A stretch of 64,000 nt of DNA. Origin: Vitellaria paradoxa (taxonomy: Eukaryota; Streptophyta; Magnoliopsida; Ericales; Sapotaceae). The position numbers and the translations under genes are program-made. The stretch is taken from NCBI GenBank assembly GCA_019916065.1, contig CM034236.1, positions 19,150,805 to 19,214,804 of the forward strand, in the 5' to 3' direction. Below the pieces are notes generated by a model that was not told the DNA's origin, made no database searches, and saw nothing but the letters and a program-made list of their open reading frames with translations. Below are positions 1 to 13,521 of the stretch, piece by piece; the first letter of the stretch is position 1; every line of letters starts with the position of its first letter.

Positions 1-107
1 ATAAATCCAACTTCCATCTGTTTCAGGAGGTGGACCCAAGCTGTGGAATTTTGCATGAATTGAGCTTTCCTAGGGTTTCTAATAAAACCTAATTTTATTA
101 GTAGTAA

Positions 108-2952
108 ATGGACAAAGAGGATAACTGCTCAGTATATATACTACAAAACCCATCAGTTCCAGTATTGTCTAATATATATATATATATATTAAATAAATCT
201 TACTTTCAGCATGTAGTTTTGCTCTAAACCTTAATTTTTACAGGCTTCCTTTCCCGGAAATTTCCCCGGAGTAGACCATTCTCTCGATCATCATCCTCAT
301 CAACAACTCATGGAGCCGCTGATCATCGGTGAAACATCTGGAGATAATAGCAATCAAATGGTTGATTACATGCTCAACAATCCTCTGAATCACCACCACC
401 ACCACACATCTCCAGGGTTTCCTGGTTCAACTTCTGATCTCCACAAGTTGAACTTTGTAGACGATGGAATACAATTCGCCGATTTCGGCCCAAAATTGGA
501 TCTGAGTGGCACCGAAATTTCCCAAGAAGAAACTGGTTTAGTCGATCCGGTTTACTTCTTGAAGTTTCCGGTATTGAATGATAAGTTGGGGGATGAGCCT
601 CTAATGGGTCCTCCTCCTCCTCGTCCTCAAGGTGTTGGAGAAAATATTGAAGATGGGTTTAGAGAAGAGAAAGGTGATAATAAGAGAGAAGATGGAGAAG
701 GGAGGGGCTTGGAAAGGACGAACTCAGTGCAACTTGGAATAGTTGTTGGTGAAAACCTTCAAAAAAGCAAGAGAAAGAGACAGAGAAGTATGAAGACGAG
801 TGAGGAAGTGGAGAGCCAGAGGATGACTCACATTGCAGTGGAGAGAAATCGGAGGAAGCAAATGAATGAGCATCTTCGTGTTCTGAGGTCTCTCATGCCG
901 GGATCGTACGTCCAAAGGGTATCAAATATTAATCCCTGCATGAACAACACATTAATACAACATTAGTAGCAGTTTTTGATATATACACACTCACACATAT
1001 AAACATATATTTTAATTAAAGGCCATTGATGGTTGAGACTTCTGTCTATGCTCTCTTACTCTGAATAATTAGGAATATTTTTTTTTCCTGAGTATTAAAT
1101 CTAGGAATTCCATAAGGCATTGACATGATTTTAAGAAGTATTTGTTACCACTATATTTTACGTTACTCTAATTTAAGCTGAGTTTGGAAAGAAAATATTT
1201 TAACTGTTTTTCCTTTTCTTTTCTTTTTGGTAGTTAATTACTATGTAGTATTAAAAGTTAATTTTTTTCTTTTTTTTTGTGTTTAGAAAAGGAAAAAAGA
1301 TTTGATAACTAATTTTTTAGTTTTTTATTAATTTGATATTTTTATCTTTTATGATTTACAAGAAATTTAAAATGTTAAAAAATAATTTTGATTTTTTTAG
1401 AAAAAAAACTAAAAAATTAAGTAACTATGAGTTAACTAATAGCTAGTAATTACCAAACGGCCGGATACTTGGTTAAATCTCCTATTATATTTCGTTAGAT
1501 GTTGTAACATTTCATATCTATGGTATCGTGACCTTTATACTGATCATTCCTGTTTTAAAATTATGAAGTAAAACTCAGGTGAAAGTAAAACTCAGGCGCA
1601 TATATATATATATATATATGCGTATGTATTATTTTCACAGAAATATGCATACATGCTTGATGGGTATATTTGTGGGAATTCATGACAGGGAGATCAGGCA
1701 TCAATTGTTGGAGGGGCAATTGAGTTTGTAAGAGAACTAGAGCAACTCCTCCAATGCCTCGAATCACAGAAGCGTCGGAGACTCCATGGAGGAGGAGACT
1801 CTTCTCTAGCGACCGCGCAACCTCACAACCAACAGCCATTCCTTCCGAGTGATCATCAGCTCATCAAGCCCGTGGAATATTTTGGGAGCGGACTTGAGGA
1901 AGAAACAGCCGAGAACAAGTCGTGCCTGGCTGATGTTGAAGTGAAGATGTTAGGCTTCGATGCAATGATCAAAATCCTCTCAAGGAGAAGGCCAGCACAG
2001 CTTATTAACACCATTGCTGCCCTTGAAGATTTGCACCTTACTATCGTCCACACCAACATAACCACGATTGAACAGACTGTTCTCTATTCTTTCAATGTCA
2101 AGGTACATCTCATGATCATTTTAACTATAGTTACAAATGTGCGTGTATATATATGAGTAATTCTATTATTTTTTTCTCTCCCAAGAAGCAGCGAAGTAAT
2201 AAAGTTATAGTCCAATCAAATCAAAATAAACATTCTATCAACTTTTGCTAATTAGTAATTACCAAAAATAAAAAAATAAAAAAAAACTTTTGCCAATTAG
2301 TAGTATGCAATAGTAGTCACAAACCAAATAGCTTACCAACTGCTAAAGCTCAACTAGGTTGAAACTTGGTTTGAAGTGATTTGTAACCTTAAATGAGCTG
2401 AATTTAATTTTTTTTTTTCAATAACTCTTTAAAATTTAAGTATAGTTCTTTCGTTCAAAAACTTGTGAATGGACTAAAAAATAATATATATATACTTTTA
2501 TAATATTAAAAAAAAACAACGTTTTTGTTTAAAGAAACGATGTTATATATTTTGATTTAATTAAATAATTTATTTTAGGTTATGATATTTTAATTAAAAC
2601 ATTATCATTTTTGATTTATTAAATTATTCGTGAGTCAGGCTCAAATTCTAGGATAGTTGTTTAAATCAAATTGAAGAACTAAAACTTCACTCAACTTGAC
2701 CATGCTCTATTCCACCCCTAACCATGAGAATAGAATTATCACGTTATTTCGTTACACTTTTTTATAAAAATTTTATGGTAGGGTAGCGTTCTCCGTGTGC
2801 CATATCATATCTGTACCTTTATATATATATATATATATGTTGAAAAGCTTTGATGTGTGCAGGTTGCTAGTGAAGGGAGGTTTACAGCTGAGGACATAGC
2901 GAGTTCCGTTCAGCAGATATTCAGTTATATCCATGCAAACAGCAGCATTTGA
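108..2952 (+). CDS. FAMA: FAMA-like bHLH transcription factor, four exons
   Basis: Exons 108-131, 244-918, 1689-2102 and 2863-2952 join in phase with GT..AG introns and give about 400 residues (Arabidopsis FAMA is of similar length). The family drives the last division and differentiation of stomatal guard cells in the nucleus, binding E-boxes as a dimer with ICE1/SCRM-type bHLH partners. Seen here: a [11 protein letters not shown] block; a bHLH at about residues 201-258 whose basic region keeps the His204/Glu208/Arg212 pattern; an LQCLE (LxCxE) retinoblastoma-related-binding motif at about 254-258; and a C-terminal ACT-like SMF domain starting [12 protein letters not shown] and finishing in exon 4. 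The first exon (MDKEDNCS, 24 bases) is inferred because the frame is open from 244 to the ATG at 310 and family members start with MDK. If that exon is wrong, translation would start at 310. No break was found; the gene looks functional. Confidence 0.93.
919..1688 (+). other. FAMA intron after the basic-helix exon
   Basis: The donor GTATCA follows the codon for the last residue of SYVQR and the acceptor TGACAG precedes the GGA GAT codons of the bHLH loop. The intron is AT-rich, with a short (TA)n near 1600. No coding sequence or inserted element was recognised in it. Confidence 0.85.
2103..2862 (+). other. FAMA last intron
   Basis: The donor GTACAT follows FNVK and the acceptor GTGCAG precedes [11 protein letters not shown]. 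It is AT-rich with a (TA)n run near 2820. Nothing else was recognised. Confidence 0.85.
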
Positions 2953-4338
2953 TTGAAGAAGCTTCTTGTTTAATTCTTCTCTGCTGATCCTTCCACGCAT
3001 GGATTCATATTCATTACTTTTTCTTTGTGGGGCGGTGTTCTACTTTTTTTTTTTTCTAGATCTGTGGAATTATATTCCTACTGGCCTAGTAATTGAGTAC
3101 TTCACATATATAAAATATATTGCTATCCTCTATCAATATATATATAAACATAGAGACAGAGAGAGAGAGAGAGAGAGAGATGTTGGGGACAAGATCTGTA
3201 ATGGTTTTTTATTGAATTGAAATGAATTTTGGAAGTGCGTGAGTTGGGAGGTCAACAAGCATGGCATCTTTTTGCTTGGGTTGACCTGTCAGAGCTCAAT
3301 CCTTGGTGTTATCAGGCTGCATGCATGCGGTGGGGGGAGTCCCTTTAGTCCTCCTCTGAGTTTGGGGATGGTTCATTTCACTCTTTTTGGTCTTGTTATC
3401 CTTTTAAATCATGCATACGAAGATGGCACATGGGTAGGGTCTCTGACTTCATTCCGTAAGAAGACGCAGGGTCAAAGCAGCTCATGTGATATCAAGACTA
3501 CGAAAAAAAAAAAAAAAAAAAAGACTACAACATATATTAATACTCTTTTAAACTTAGTGTTTTGGGTCAAGAATTGGTTTAAAAAAACACAAAAAAAAAA
3601 AGAAAAAAAGAAATCAAAATTCACTTTTTTTTTTTTTGGGAATTGTACGTGATGAAAAATACCAAAAAACAAAAATGCATAAAATTTAAAAAATTAAAAT
3701 TAACTAAATTAAAAACTAATGTATTGATGAACATCTATTATTTTATTATAATTTTGAAATATATTTAGACAAGAATATATATTTGAAATTTTATATTTTG
3801 TTCATCTTTTCTCTCTTTCCATTCACATTTTTTCTCTCACTAAATTCTCACTTCAAATATATACTAAGCCGGTGAATCAAAACGAATTTTCGGTTAAATG
3901 CACAAATTCGTTTGTACAAACTTTTAAATTTGAAACGAATTCACATTTCTCTTCAATTTAATGAAAAACAAACTAGTACAACATTATAATGATCTAAAAT
4001 ATACTAAATCAATAACAAGAGTTAAAAAAATAGTCAACACTAATCACTGAAAGGTTTTAAATGCCACAATTTATTAATTATAATATAATAAATTAATTGA
4101 TCTATTCCTTGCTATTTATTTGTTTTGATTTTATATAATATTCTTGTTATTCTAACTTAAATATGTTTGTGTGCGGACAAAATATTACCTATTCTTTGAC
4201 CATAAATAATATTCCTCAGTTAGAGATTATAATCTAGTTAAATTGGGATTCAATAATTTAATAGTTGCATAATATAATTACTTGATTCTTTGTACTTAAG
4301 TATATCAAGGGATAGGATCAAAAGAATAGATACAAATT
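2953..4338. other. Intergenic sequence downstream of FAMA
   Basis: AT-rich sequence with homopolymer A and T runs (around 3505, 3590 and 3625) and a GA microsatellite. The presumed FAMA 3' UTR lies at its start. Predicted frames here are low-complexity translations of the A/T runs. I see no gene. Confidence 0.7.
3152..3180. repeat. GA microsatellite
   Basis: A short run of GA dinucleotides about 200 bp after the FAMA stop codon. Confidence 0.9.
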
Positions 4339-4706
4339 CACTACAAGAAAAAGCATTACATGCGAGGAAGTTTTTGGCAAGGAAGCAGTTTTCCTCGCTT
4401 AAAATGATAATAGGTGAGGAAACACTGAATACCTCGGTAAAAGTCTGCAATTCTTTTGGGAGCAACATTTTCTTTGTTAATTGACATAATTAATGAGGAC
4501 TTTTAACTTTCCTCGTTTATAGACTCAACATTGTGGTGGGCTGCATTTTAGGCTAGCTAGTGCCAAAATAATTTTACTAGGCAAGGAAGTAATTTTGTCT
4601 TGAAAGGTTTTGGTGAGGAAGACCTTTCCTTGCTAAAGGAATCCTAGACGAGCACATAGTGACGGAGCTTAAGGAGATGGGGGGTTAGACGCCCAACCAA
4701 CCTAAG
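4339..4706. mobile_element. CACTA-type transposon terminus (fragment)
   Basis: The sequence CACTACAAGAAAAA at 4339-4352 is the characteristic terminal motif of plant CACTA (En/Spm) elements. It is followed by subterminal GAGGAAG/CCTCG motifs in both orientations up to about 4650, as expected for transposase-binding repeats. No matching right terminus was found before the next element, so this is probably an end fragment cut by element C. Confidence 0.5.
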
Positions 4707-6742
4707 TGCTTCTATTTTTTCAGTGAAGAGAGCGAATACACCCCAAGTGTAAGGTGGCCAGTTGTAATAATTTAAGGTAGGTGTCACATAAGAAAAATCA
4801 AGAAAAATTAGTTTAAATTTTGAGAATGAAACCTACCTAAACATTTCGTCAAATACCTAGGAGGCAACAATTAAATCCAATTTAAAATTAATATTGATTA
4901 AACTAAAAGCAATTATAAAAGAGACTTGGATCAAACCAATTCAAGTAGTTATTTCTATAAATTTTCAAGGAGAACAATGACTAATCAATTTGGTTGTAAA
5001 ATCAAGTTTACTTAGTTAAATCTCTACATCAAACACTTAAAGTGTAATAATCTATATAAAATACATGAGAGCTCTAGGTAGCAATCCCCATACAAAATGC
5101 TTAAGATTAGGCATGAAAATTTCAACTAAGTAACTCACATATAATGTACATGGAATATACAATCAAAAGTTAATCAAGAAATATCAACTAATGATTTCAA
5201 AGGATCCAAACAAACTACTCATCATTCATTACAAATCTAATGGAATTTGAACATTGAAACACAATTAAGAACAATAGTTGATAAGTTTGGTGACAAAGTG
5301 AAGTTCATCTAATTGAAAATCCAAATAAACACTTAGATGTATAACCTATAGAGAGTACATGTAAGTTCTGTATTAGTAATTCACATAAAAATCCTTCAAA
5401 AAAGTGTATGAGAATTCTAATTAGTAACTCACATATAATCGTATGAACTATACAAACAAGGTGTAATCTAGAATTAACAATTGATGATTTCAATGGATCC
5501 AAATAAATCAACTATCATTCAAAGGAATTTCTCAAGAAGATTTAAACAATGAAAAGCAAAGTACCTTGAAAATTTACATACATTATCTACTCTCCTTGAT
5601 TTTAATTTAAGCAAGAGAATAACTTGCTCATAGATGAAGAGAAAACACAACTTGAATTGTATTAAATCACTATTTACAAAACAATTTAAAGGGAAAATAA
5701 AATTTTTTCTCCTACCAAACAAGATCTAAATTCTCTCTCTATAAGTATATAACTTTTCTCTATCTCTAACTATCTAATTCTTAATATCTAATGTCTCTTA
5801 TTCTCTGCACATTCTACCCTTATATAATACAATTAATTGTTTGTGATGACCAAAGAGCCCTTAAAAAGAGTAATGAATTACAAAAATGTGTAGGAAACTC
5901 ATTTGGTTTGAACTAAACAAGGGTTTGAACCATTCTTCTACACTTAGACAAAATTTAAAGTTTTGTGGTTGGTCCTCCTCTATTATTCGAACAAGGGTGC
6001 AAACAAGGGGTTGTTTGAACTTGCTCCTCTCACTTTGGATAGTATTTTGACCTTGAAGATGAAGGATTCAAGCTTCAACTAAAACACAAAAGTTGAAACG
6101 CTTTGAGTCTCTTTTCCAACCCAAAAAAAAAAAAAAAAAATTGCATCAATTGGAATTGTGGGTGATAGGTTATGGTCAAAATACTAACAAGGTATCGTAC
6201 TGGAATTTCTGCTGCAACATGTCTTTGACTAGTTTAAGCTTGGGATCGTTTCTCTTTGGCAATCATGGTGATTGATCTTATCTATTGGGATGGATCTAGG
6301 GAGGTTTAGGAAGTCTTAGAAAGTCTTGGGGATGTTGACATCTGTGTGTTAAGGCTATTTTCTTCATGTTTGGAAAAATGCTCCAAAGGACTCCTAAGCT
6401 TGTTCTTGTACTTTCTTTGCATGCTTTTCCAAAGTATGAAGGTCCCTCACTTTTGCTCATCAATTCCTTTGTAAGCACCATACCCTCCAAACTTCATGTA
6501 TTTTCTCCTTTTTAAGCTCTTTTCCCTCATTGTTTTTTGCCTCTCATTCATATGGAACTTTTCCACTTGCATTTTTATGTTGATTAGGCCTCTAATTGCC
6601 TAGAGTTAATTTTTGAAAATTGCAATTAACAAAAAATATTACTATATTAGAAATATGCAATAAAACCAAGTTTTAAATGAATGTATTTATATAATTAGCA
6701 CATCAAAAAGGTGTATAAATGTACAATACTATGTGCTAATCA
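4707..6742 (-). repeat. Element C 3' LTR (left copy)
   Basis: Matches the right copy from the GAAGAGAGC motif near 4724 to the shared end ATGTGCTAATCA at 6742, with many substitutions and indels. It carries GTTTGAAC-like words at 5906, 5923, 5985 and 6013. The first bases are divergent, so the outer edge is uncertain. Confidence 0.75.
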
Positions 6743-6756
6743 CACCCCCAACCTAG
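6743..6756 (-). other. Element C polypurine tract
   Basis: On the minus strand the LTR is preceded by GGTTGGGGGTG, the usual plus-strand primer context. The same motif abuts the LTRs of A and E. Confidence 0.75.
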
Positions 6757-7937
6757 ACATTGTTAGTCCTAAGCAATGCTCACAATAAGCACAAGGGGAA
6801 AAGAAGTAAAAGTCAAAATAGGATAACAAAGAATAACGGAAACCTAAGAGATTATTAAATTAAGAAAGAAAACAAATAAAGCAAATCCACTTTCGTAGGA
6901 AATCACGACTACACTTAGCACATATGGTAAGCCTTTTAAACCCAGGGGTTTCCCCTAGTGGACGAGTGAAATTTCGTGAGGGTTTGTAGTAATGCTACTA
7001 AAAAACATCTAGATTAATCTTATGAATGATATAATCTAATCAAGTAACTCATAGTTCAATTTCCATATCAGACAAGTTACACAATCCAAGTATAGTATAT
7101 ATCATCGCAATACATATGGAATAAGTTCAATTCAACCACTAGAACTCAAGTATGCCAATTCTTATTATTCAATGAATTTAATCATTAAGCATACCTAATG
7201 ACGTGGTCTCAATTTCAAGTCTCACAAAGTTGTCCACTCACAACTAAATTCATTCAAGAAAGGCTTTCTTTCATGGTTCTTGCATGAACATAAAGACAAA
7301 GAAGTACAATGAACCTAATCAAGACGTGAATGAAAGAATTGAAACATAATGAGTGGCATAGCTCTATGAATGGATGTCCCAATGCATTATTAATTGAAAA
7401 CACTACTATAACCCACATGAAATGGATCAATGTATCCATGAGTAACATTCTCGTAAGGTCTATTAGGTCTTTACTAGGTTATAGCTTGGCCTTTAGGAAT
7501 TGACTTTATAATAAAGGATAGGAAATTTCAAAGTGCATGCCTAGGGATATTATGAAAGTGTAATAAAAACTAATTCATTCCAACTCTTCCTTTCGTACAC
7601 TTTAAATTCCAACCCTTAAGTTTTTTTGAATTATATCTATTCTATTTCTTTTTTTTTTTTTCTATGGGACTAGAATAAATGATAATCAATTTGTACTCTG
7701 TCCCATACTTATTTTTTTTTTATTTTCTTCTTTTTCTATTTCTTCTTCTTCTTCTTCTTTTTTAATGAATTTCTCTTCATTCCTAGCACATTTCTTTCCA
7801 AGTTCAATCATCATTCTTATAACACCCATTGTTATTAACAGTGACACACTTAGCATCCCATGACATGTAAAGTTTGGCTTAAATATGTAAAAGGGGCTAA
7901 AGGGTCATATATGTGGTTAGAAAATCAAAGGAAATCA

Positions 7938-7971
<34 letters not shown>

Positions 7972-9109
7972 CTGAGGCTTAAAAGGTAATTTAATTAAAG
8001 GAAAGAACTAAGCTCCAAAAAATATGAAAGATGGCCTAACATTACTCCCTAGGGTCACAACAACTCATAAGATGCATAGCTACACTCATGCATGTCAATG
8101 TAGTGCCTTGTGTGCATTGAAACCAAAATAAGTAAGTGTGATGAAGCTATTCAAGGACTAATGAGATGAACAAAAGATAGAACATAAAGTATGTAACTCT
8201 CAGAAACAAAGATAAGGCTCAAAAGCTCACAAAAGAGGGTTCAAGTCTCCATTTATGTCATGCTAAACTCAAGTAACTAAATCTCATGAACAACAATCCT
8301 TAACATACTCTCGTCCAATGATCTCAATGGACATGTTCTTAAGCATTAGGAAGTTATATGCTCAACTTGAATCATGTACCTTATTTAGAATTGAAATCAA
8401 ATCACTAATTATTTTCATGAAAAAATACCAACATGAAATAATTAAGAGAGACGTGTAAGGTCCAACTCATGTTAAGTCAATCAAGCTCAAATGTGGTCAA
8501 ATTTTGAAAATCTTGATTTTTTTTTCAATAAAAGTGTAAATATCATCATGCGAACCTGACCCACCAACCTAAATTGTACATTGTTCTCAATGTAATAACC
8601 ATGAAGCAAATATGAGTTGGTATTATGAAAGTAAGCATGATGAAAAGCATAAACCATAGCCACTTGAGGCACAAATTAATCAACCAAGTATAAGTAGAAG
8701 TCAAGCATGCACCCATTATATAAACTACGTAAGGTATCACCCAATTCACCTCTCAACGTAGATTCTACTGCACTCCTAACAACAATCATATATAATCATT
8801 AAGTACCAAAATGGGAATGCGAGATTAAGGAAAAAGGAGAGGAAATATATTACCTTAAGAGATTTCTTATTTGAAGGGAAGAAGAAACTATAAAAGAAAA
8901 TTTGTTAGAAATTAAAAAAAAAATACAAATAAAGAAAAAAGCAAAGTAGGAAAAAGTTAGCAAGTACAAGAAAATAAAAATAACATAAAATCATCAAAGA
9001 AGTAAAAATCTAAACTAATAAGAAATAAGAAAATAAAAAAATAAAAACCTACCTACTATGTACAAGGAAAATAGCTAGGGAATAAAGGGTTATCCAACAC
9101 CTACCCTAT
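6757..9109 (-). other. Element C interior, noncoding
   Basis: No gene. Several blocks match the equivalent region of element A, for example the stretch around 6900-7010 against 17290-17390. A T run at 7940-7971 and other homopolymers are present. This is the long untranslated stretch between gag and the 3' LTR. Confidence 0.6.
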
Positions 9110-10742
9110 CCCAATTCTTACCCAATGGCTTCATTAATAAAATATTCTCTCTAGACCCATAAAAGATCGAAAATGGTTCAGCTTCAGGTGTATGTGACAC
9201 CGGAGCTAATGTGGCCAAATGGGGTCTGAAATACTCCCGATAAAGAACATAGGATGCTCTAATAAACACTTAACACCAAGAAAGTCAATTTGAGCTACCT
9301 CCTTAGGATACTCTACCTCCTCCCTTACCTAAGTATGGTCGATCTCAAACAAGTCACTCACTAGACCTCAAATAAGACTTTCAGGTGGGGAAAAATCAAA
9401 AGAAGAGAAGTGTGTATCACTTTTACTCTCAGGTGCACAAATGAATGATATGGGTGAGATTGACTCCATGTAATCCTCAGGCTATATGATGTGTCCACTC
9501 TCAACATAGATCTTAAGACTCTGAAGAACAACCTAAGTGATGAGGGTAAGATGACCATCATATTTAGGGATGGTGATCGGTAAGGAATATGCACAAATGA
9601 TGGGCTCAACATACATAAGACTAATATTTATCAGACTCTTAGTGTGGATGATTGAAGGTATATGGTCAAGAGAGTTAAGGACAATTGGAGTCGTAGACTC
9701 TTCCTTCATATTATCCCTTAAATCAGTGGTCTCTAAAGGTGTATCATCATTGAATAAAAACCAGTCAGCTTTAAAAGTATCAATGGGTGATGCGGGGCTA
9801 GGACAATCATTGTAAGTATACATAAGCTCAAATGTAGTAACCTCAGGCAACGTATCCTCAAAACCCTCACTATTTCCCTTAAGACCTTCAAATGGAGTAT
9901 TACTTGATGAATGCTCAAGGTCATGGGGACAAGTTTATACAAAAACTTTAAGAAGTGTGTCTAAGTCAAAACAAGACTCTGTGGGGTAGACTCTAAAGGT
10001 GAGACATTATATGCAAGTGAAGTCTCATAATCATGATACGCGGTCTTTATGAGTAGTGCGAGGTGTGGACATGTATAGTTAGCATGTAATGTAGTGTCAT
10101 AAGTGCTAGATGCGATAGTTTGCTCAATATCTCCCCTAGGTCTCATGTTCTCAAAAAGAGACTCAAGATAGTGACATGCCATATCCGGTGTAAGATCAGG
10201 ATCTCATCAAGAATGTGACGTGTGTCAAGACCAAACCATTAAAGAAGTAACTCAAAATACACCACAACTCCAAATGATTGCTTTGGTAGGATTGTAGAAT
10301 ATTGTTGAACCTTTCTTAGCATTCATAAAACATCTCACCCTTTTTTTGGAAAAAAAAAAAAAACATTTTTAATTGAAATTGGATGATGTCTGTCTGATTC
10401 ATGGTGGAAAAGTGAAAGAAAAATGCATTTAACAAATCTTCCTTAGACTGAATAGTTGAATGCATGGAATTGTACCAATCTAATGCCATCTCATACAATG
10501 GCGTAGGAAAAAAAATCAAATATAAAAGCATAATCCAAGTAACCATTAGTTTGATGCATACAAGCCAACTCAGAGTTTTCAAGATGGACCCAAGGGTCCT
10601 TATTTTCATGCCTAAAATATGAAGATAGCATATGTGTAGTTTCTAAAACAAAGTGTGTGCCATAAAGCTTTTCTAGATAACCAACATGTGGGTGGCTGAT
10701 GTCGGGTGAACCATATGTACATGCATTGAAATCCATGTTCAT
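9110..10742 (-). pseudogene. Element C gag, decayed
   Basis: The minus strand from 10742 begins with a segment aligned to element A gag: a SPDxxHPxxxYL start, a block ending in EDPRVHLE-like DPWVHLE, and a later block resembling QIRSFCFKKGEVFY. Many frameshifts and stops break it. Near 9290-9320 a short IDFLGV stretch and near 9110-9160 a final segment match the C-terminal part of the element A ORF, so both elements once encoded the same long gag-plus-tail protein. No zinc knuckle or pol is visible. It is non-functional. Confidence 0.7.
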
Positions 10743-10970
10743 TATTAAAATGTAAAAATTAAAGAAAAGAAATAAAAATAGAAAAACTAAGCTAAATATG
10801 CAAATTAAACTAAATGTAATGCAAAGTAACTAAATAGCAAGAAAATGTAATATAATACAATGCCAAAAAAAAAAAAAAATACTAACTAAGGGAATAGAGA
10901 TAGGAAAGAATATTCTTAATTGCTTGAGATGATTCAATCCTAGTTTTGAGCTATGTGCAAACAATTGCTC

Positions 10971-10988
10971 TCCTCGACAATGGCGCCA
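10971..10988 (-). other. Element C primer binding site
   Basis: Matches the tRNA-Asp primer site of elements A and E with three differences, and lies a few bases inside the 5' LTR. Confidence 0.75.
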
Positions 10989-10996
10989 AAATTTGT

Positions 10997-13129
10997 TGTG
11001 TCCTCTCAATGAAGAGAGCAAATACACCCCAAGTGTTATAAGGTGGCCAGTTGTAGCAATTTAAATTTATAAACGGTAAAGTACCAATTGTGTCCATATG
11101 AAGAGGTGTAACGAACTCACAATTCAAGAAAAATCATTAAAAATTTGTTTGAATTTCGAAAATGAAACCTACTAGGCATTTTTTTAAACACGTAGGAGGT
11201 GACAATTAAATCCAATGTAGAAATTAATATTGATTTAACTAAAACAATTATAAAAGGGACATGGATCAAACCAATTAAAGTAATGATTTCTATGAATTTT
11301 CAAGGTGAACAAAAACTAATTAATTTGGTTGTAAAATCAAGTTCACTTGGTTAAATCTTTAGATCAAACATTTAAAGCGCAATAATCCATATAGAATATA
11401 TTACAGTTCTAGATGGTAATCGCTATACAAAATCCTTAAGATTGAGCATGAAAATTCCAATTAAGTAACTCACATATAATGTACATGTAATATACAATCA
11501 AGAATTAATCAAAAAATATCAAATAGTGGTTTTAAAGGATCTAAACAAACTAATCATCATTCATTACAAAGCCAATGAAAGTTGAACATTGAAGCACAAT
11601 TAAGAACAATAGTTGATAAGTTTGCTAACAAAGTTAAGTTCATTTAATTAGAAATCTAAATCAAACACTTAGAGTGCATAACCTATAGAGAGTACATCCA
11701 AAGTCTATGTTAGCAATTTACATAAAAATCCTTCAAAAAAGTGCATGAGAATTCTATTTAGGAACTCACATATAATCGATATAAACTATACAAACAAGAC
11801 ATAATCTAGAATTAATAATTAATGATTTTAATGGATCCAAACAGATCAACTACCATTCAAAGGAAATACTTAAGAAGATTTAAACAATGAATAGCAAAAT
11901 ACCTTGAAAATTCACATACATCATTTACTCTTTATGATTTGAATCCAAGCAAGAGAATTACTCGCTCATAAATGAAGAGAAAACAAAACTTGAATTGTAC
12001 TGAACCATTGTTTACAAGCAAATTGAAAGGGGAAATGAAATTTTCTCTCCTACTAAACAAGATCTAAATTCTCTCTCTACAAGCATATAACTCTATTCTA
12101 TCTCTAACTATCTAATTCTTAGTGTCTAATGTCTCTTATTCTCTGCATATCCTCTCCTTATATAGTATAATTAATTGTTTGTAATGACCAAAGGGCCTTT
12201 AAAAAATAGTAAGGAATTAAAAAAATGTACAGGAAACTCTTTTGGTTTAAACAAAGGTGCAAACAAGGCCTTTGTTTGAACAAGGGTTTGAATAGACAAA
12301 ATTTGAAGTTTAAGGTTGATTCTCCTTTGTTGTTTGAATAAGAGTGTGAACAAGGGGTTGTTTGAACTCTTGTTAGCACAATAGCCATGACTTAGGAAAA
12401 TTTTTGAAGCTGAAAATTTGCACCCCTCACTTTAGATGTGACTTTGATCTTGAAGATGAAGGATTTAGGTTTCGGCTAAAACACAAAAGTTGTGGCCTTT
12501 TGAGTCTCCTTTCTAATTCAAATGAATTGTATCAATCAGATTATGAGTGAAACGTTATGGCCAAAATACTAACAGGGTTGGAATTTCTACTGCAACATAT
12601 CTTTGAGCGGTTTGAGCTTGGGATCATTTCCTTCTCCTTGGTAGCCATGGTAATTGATCTTATGCATTGGGATAGATCTTGGAACGTTTAGGAATCTTGG
12701 GAAACTTTGGGATGTCAACATTTGTGTCTTAAGGTCGTTTTCTCCATGCACGCCAAGTGTTTGGTGAAATGCCCCAAAATGACTCCTAAGCTTGTTCTTA
12801 CACTTTCTCTGTATGCTTTTCCAAAGTATGAAAATCTCTCACTTTTGCTCATTAATTCTTTTATGTGAACCATACCCTCCATACTTCATCTCTTTCTCAT
12901 TTTTAGGCTCTTTTCCCTCATCTTTTTGCCTTTCATTCATATGGGACTCTTCTATTTGCATTTTTATGTTGATTAGGCCTCTAATTGCCTAGAATTAATT
13001 CCTAAAAATTGCAATCAACACAAAATACAGGTGTATGAGAAATATGTAATAAAGCTAAGTTTTAAGTGAAGTATTTATGTAATTAGCACATAAAAAGGTG
13101 TATAAATGTACAATTTTATGTGCTAATCA
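10997..13129 (-). repeat. Element C 5' LTR (right copy)
   Basis: Starts at a TG near 10994-10999 next to the primer site and ends TGCTAATCA at 13129. Palindrome-like words of the type GTTTGAAC are clustered at 12245-12367. Confidence 0.75.
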
Positions 13130-13521
13130 CCAAATATCGAGCAGGAGTACTGGCATAAATCGAAGTCATATTCATTTATTTTCTTTTATACTTTATGTAT
13201 ACATATTTTTAATTGTTTCCATGTTTTTTTCGTAGGGTCGAGTTTTCCTTTCTAGTAAGATCAATAATATGGAGGCACAGTATGCTTAGCAATTGAAGAT
13301 GTTTGACGATTTTTGCTCTTCTGGGACCACTTTTACCAAGTGTGCACCTCCACCTTCTTAGATTTAGACATTTGACAGTTAATATTAAAATTATTTGGAT
13401 TTTATTTTTGTTTATTTTATTTGTCTGTAATCTTAATATTTTTGTTTTATTTATTTGATTTCGTTTTTTGTTGTTGGATTTGGATGACATTAATATGATG
13501 ATTTATGCTTGTGTTTGCGTT
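13130..13521. other. Unassigned sequence between element C and a truncated LTR
   Basis: It holds a short plus-strand reading stretch around 13268-13360 that looks like the end of a coding region but has internal stops. It may be the other half of the CACTA-type element at 4339 into which C was inserted, but no right terminus was found. I assign no function. Confidence 0.3.

Larger units (their letters stand above)
4707..13129 (-). mobile_element. Element C: old gag-only LTR retrotransposon
   Basis: Two related LTRs of about 2.0-2.1 kb flank a 4.25 kb interior. Read on the minus strand, the order is 5' LTR (right), a primer site resembling the 3' end of tRNA-Asp, a decayed gag region, about 2.4 kb of noncoding sequence, a polypurine tract and the 3' LTR (left). 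No protease, reverse transcriptase or integrase was recognised, so it is a non-autonomous gag-only element like A. The LTRs have diverged clearly, so it is older than A and E. The left boundary is fuzzy (4707-4720) and no clean target duplication was found. Confidence 0.75.

Noticed and set aside
3239..3672. Frames of 137 and 66 residues after FAMA
   Set aside because: Dominated by Lys/Phe runs from homopolymers, with no start context or domain.
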